Assembly: GCA_013815405.1 (NCBI GenBank)
Contig: JACDGF010000009.1
Coordinates: 1 to 15,836 of the forward strand
Direction: 5' to 3'
Length of the DNA: 15,836 nucleotides
From: Caulobacteraceae bacterium
Lineage (GTDB): Bacteria; Pseudomonadota; Alphaproteobacteria; Caulobacterales; Caulobacteraceae
Shown in pieces: positions 14,135 through 15,836 of this stretch (the stretch's first letter is position 1; every line of letters begins with the position of its first letter). A model generated the notes under the pieces. The model made no database searches and was not told where the DNA came from. It saw nothing but the letters and a program-made list of their open reading frames with translations. The position numbers and the translations under genes were made by a program.

Positions 14135-15082
14135 CTATCCCGCATCGGTCCCGGCCTCGTGGAATTCCGGGAACGCCCCGCCGTGGGGTTCGGCCCGGCC
14201 CCGCGGATCGGGATGGATGATGATGTCCGCGGCGGGGAAGGCCTCCAGGACCCGCTTCTCGGCGGCGACCACGGCCTGGTGCGCCGCCACCAGGGAGAGG
14301 TCGGGATCGAGATCGGCGTGCATCTGGATGTGGACGATCGGCCCCGAAGCGCGGGTGCGCAGCTGATGCACCGCGCCGATCCGGGGATCCTGGGTCATCA
14401 GGGCGAGGATCCGTGCGCGCGCCTCCTCTGGAAGCTCATGGTCCAGCAGTTGGTCGGAGGCTTGGCGGAACACTCCCACCGCCCCCCACAGCAGCACCGC
14501 CGCCACCGCCAGCCCCGCCAGGGCGTCCGCTCCTAGCCATCCAAAGGCCGCCACCGCCCCGATGCCGACCAGGGCGATCAGGTTCGAGGCCAGGTCCGCG
14601 ACGTAGTGGGCGCGGTCGGCGGATACCGCCACCGATGCGGTGGTCCGCAGAAGTCGCGTCTGGGCCAGGATCAGCCCTGCGGTGAGGAGCGTCGAGACGG
14701 CCATGACGCCGATCGCCCAGCCTTCGCGCGCCACGGGCTGGGGGCTGAGGATATGGCGCACGGCTTCCTGGCCGATCAGGGCGGCGGAGGCGAACACCAG
14801 GCCGGCCTGGATGAGGCTGGCGAAGGCCTCGGCCTTGCCGTGCCCATAGCGATGTTCGGCGTCGGGGGGCGCGGCGGCGTAGCGCACGGCGAAGAAGGTC
14901 GCGGCCGAGGCGACCAGATCGAGCCCGGAATCGGCCATCGACGCGAGCAGGGCCACCGAACCGCTCGCCATCCAGACCACCGCCTTGAGGCTGAACAGCA
15001 CCAGAGCGGTCGCCACCGACATCGAGGTCACCCGCCGGGTCCGGGCGGCGCTCTGGGCGGGGTCGGGCGCGGGGGATTCCAT
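14135..15082 (-). CDS. FieF-like cation diffusion facilitator (metal/proton antiporter)
   Basis: A 315-residue inner-membrane metal exporter. The FieF-type tetrahedral transport site is intact: D51 and D55 in S-M-A-D-S-G-L-D-L-V-A-S, and H159 and D163 in R-A-H-Y-V-A-D-L-A-S-N, equivalent to D45, D49, H153 and D157 of E. coli FieF. H-R-Y-G-H-G-K-A-E-A-F-A-S-L is the conserved loop after helix 2. The cytosolic C-terminal domain (about 215-290) has H-I-Q-M-H-A-D-L and I-I-I-H-P-D-P, ligands of the regulatory metal sites in this family. Likely cargo is Zn, Fe or another divalent ion, moved out of the cytosol in exchange for protons. It stands 65 bp upstream of fzlA and 61 bp downstream of the citrate synthase gene, all on the same strand. 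It belongs to a different branch from the transporter at 5116-6033. Confidence 0.94.
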   Translation of the reverse strand: MESPAPDPAQSAARTRRVTSMSVATALVLFSLKAVVWMASGSVALLASMADSGLDLVASAATFFAVRYAAAPPDAEHRYGHGKAEAFASLIQAGLVFASAALIGQEAVRHILSPQPVAREGWAIGVMAVSTLLTAGLILAQTRLLRTTASVAVSADRAHYVADLASNLIALVGIGAVAAFGWLGADALAGLAVAAVLLWGAVGVFRQASDQLLDHELPEEARARILALMTQDPRIGAVHQLRTRASGPIVHIQMHADLDPDLSLVAAHQAVVAAEKRVLEAFPAADIIIHPDPRGRAEPHGGAFPEFHEAGTDAG

Positions 15083-15143
15083 GGCCCCAGCCTAGAACCC
15101 TTCGACGCCGGCCTGTAGCGCGAACGACTCTTACGAAGGCCGG

Positions 15144-15836
15144 TCAGGCCGCCGCCCTGGGGACCGGTCCGACATAGCGCGACGCGGGCCGGATCAGCCG
15201 GCCGCCCACGGCCTGCTCGCGCGCATGAGCGATCCACCCGGCCACACGAGCCATGGCGAAGACGCAGGTGAAGGCCTCGGGCGAAAAGGCCAGGGCCTCC
15301 AGGAGCAGGGCGGTGTAAAGCTCGACGTTGGTCTGCAGCGAGCGATCCGGCTTGCGCTCGCGCAGGATCGCGAGGGCCGCGTCCTCCACCGCCTCGGCGA
15401 AGGCGAGGCGGCCGGGCAGGCGGTTGGACTGTTGTCCCAAGGTCGCGACGACACGCTTGAGGGCGTCGGCCCTGGGGTCGCGCACGCGATAGACGCGGTG
15501 GCCAAAGCCCATCAGCCGATCGCCGCGGTCGAGGGCCGCCTCCAGCCAGGGCCGCGCGTTTCGCGGATGGCCGATGGCGTCGAGCATGTCGATCACCGGC
15601 CCCGGCGCGCCGCCGTGCAACGGGCCTTTCAGCGCGCAAAGCCCGGCCAGCACCGCCGAGGTCAGGCCGGCGCGGGTCGAGGCGACCACCCGGGCGGCGA
15701 AGGTCGAAGCGTTGAGGCCATGGTCGCACACCGTCACCAGATAGGCGTCCAGCGCCGCGACTTCCGCGTCCGGGGCGGGGCGTCCGCGCGTCATGCGCAG
15801 GATGTCGGCGGCGTGGCCGAGCGCGGGGTCGGGGGC
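15144..15836 (-). CDS. Citrate synthase family protein (3' part; start lies beyond window)
   Basis: 230 residues plus stop are present and the frame is open through the window end, so the start lies to the right; the ATG at 15794 is internal, since D-P-A-L-G-H-A-A-D-I-L-R before it is family sequence. The fold condenses acetyl-CoA with oxaloacetate (or another oxoacid). Catalytic histidines are visible in L-K-G-P-L-H-G-G-A-P-G and in G-F-G-H-R-V-Y. At the position of the usual catalytic aspartate (T-N-V-D-F-Y) this protein has E in T-N-V-E-L-Y at 15321-15323. The terminal R-L-I-R-P-A-S-R-Y-V-G-P is typical of bacterial citrate and 2-methylcitrate synthases. Its short, E-containing form suggests a paralogue rather than the main TCA-cycle enzyme; that is inference. 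Confidence 0.9.
   Translation of the reverse strand, partial: APDPALGHAADILRMTRGRPAPDAEVAALDAYLVTVCDHGLNASTFAARVVASTRAGLTSAVLAGLCALKGPLHGGAPGPVIDMLDAIGHPRNARPWLEAALDRGDRLMGFGHRVYRVRDPRADALKRVVATLGQQSNRLPGRLAFAEAVEDAALAILRERKPDRSLQTNVELYTALLLEALAFSPEAFTCVFAMARVAGWIAHAREQAVGGRLIRPASRYVGPVPRAAA

Noticed and set aside
1..15836. A new defence, mobile or biosynthetic system covering several genes of the window.
   Set aside because: Nearly every gene is a recognisable chromosomal family member in a plausible housekeeping setting. Only the toxin-antitoxin pair looks accessory, and there are no recombinases, att-like repeats or tRNA junctions.

Overview
The window is about 15.8 kb of GC-rich, tightly packed bacterial chromosome. 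I place it in the Alphaproteobacteria, most likely Caulobacterales (Caulobacter or Phenylobacterium type). The reasons are a class I (archaeal-type) lysyl-tRNA synthetase, an FzlA-type glutathione-transferase-fold division protein, the ligase-associated exonuclease with its ATP-dependent DNA ligase, and the GC-driven third-position codon bias. It holds 17 protein-coding loci: 15 intact or window-truncated genes plus a toxin-antitoxin module counted as two of these, and one clearly frameshifted gene. I see no tRNA, rRNA, insertion sequence, CRISPR array or origin. No gene-free stretch exceeds about 150 bases.

Layout, left to right. 1-2332 (minus): the 5' end of a BrkB/YihY membrane protein and the class I lysyl-tRNA synthetase. 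2386-3146 (plus): a Phd-type antitoxin and VapC PIN toxin with a palindromic putative operator. 3042-4047 (minus): two tandem PaaI-like hotdog thioesterase genes, the downstream one broken by a one-base frameshift and running on into the antisense of vapC. 4094-7708: a DNA-repair pair, MBL-fold exonuclease and ATP-dependent DNA ligase (both plus), separated by an inverted cation diffusion facilitator. 7725-10513: envelope-sugar genes, a DegT-type sugar aminotransferase and a GmhB-like HAD phosphatase (minus), divergent from KdsD arabinose-5-phosphate isomerase (plus). 10656-12355 (plus): threonine ammonia-lyase and an exported FKBP prolyl isomerase, overlapping by ATGA. 12338-14069 (minus): FzlA and epoxyqueuosine reductase QueG, overlapping by 20 bp. 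14135-15836 (minus): a FieF-like metal exporter and the 3' part of a citrate synthase family gene.

Most of the region is ordinary chromosomal housekeeping content. I did not find a convincing new system. The points most worth a second look are the split exonuclease/ligase repair locus, the toxin-antitoxin module beside a decayed hotdog gene, the GmhB-like phosphatase lacking most of the usual zinc loop, the kdsD gene with no usable ATG, and several genes whose TATA-like box sits so close to the start codon that a leaderless or nearly leaderless mRNA is likely.
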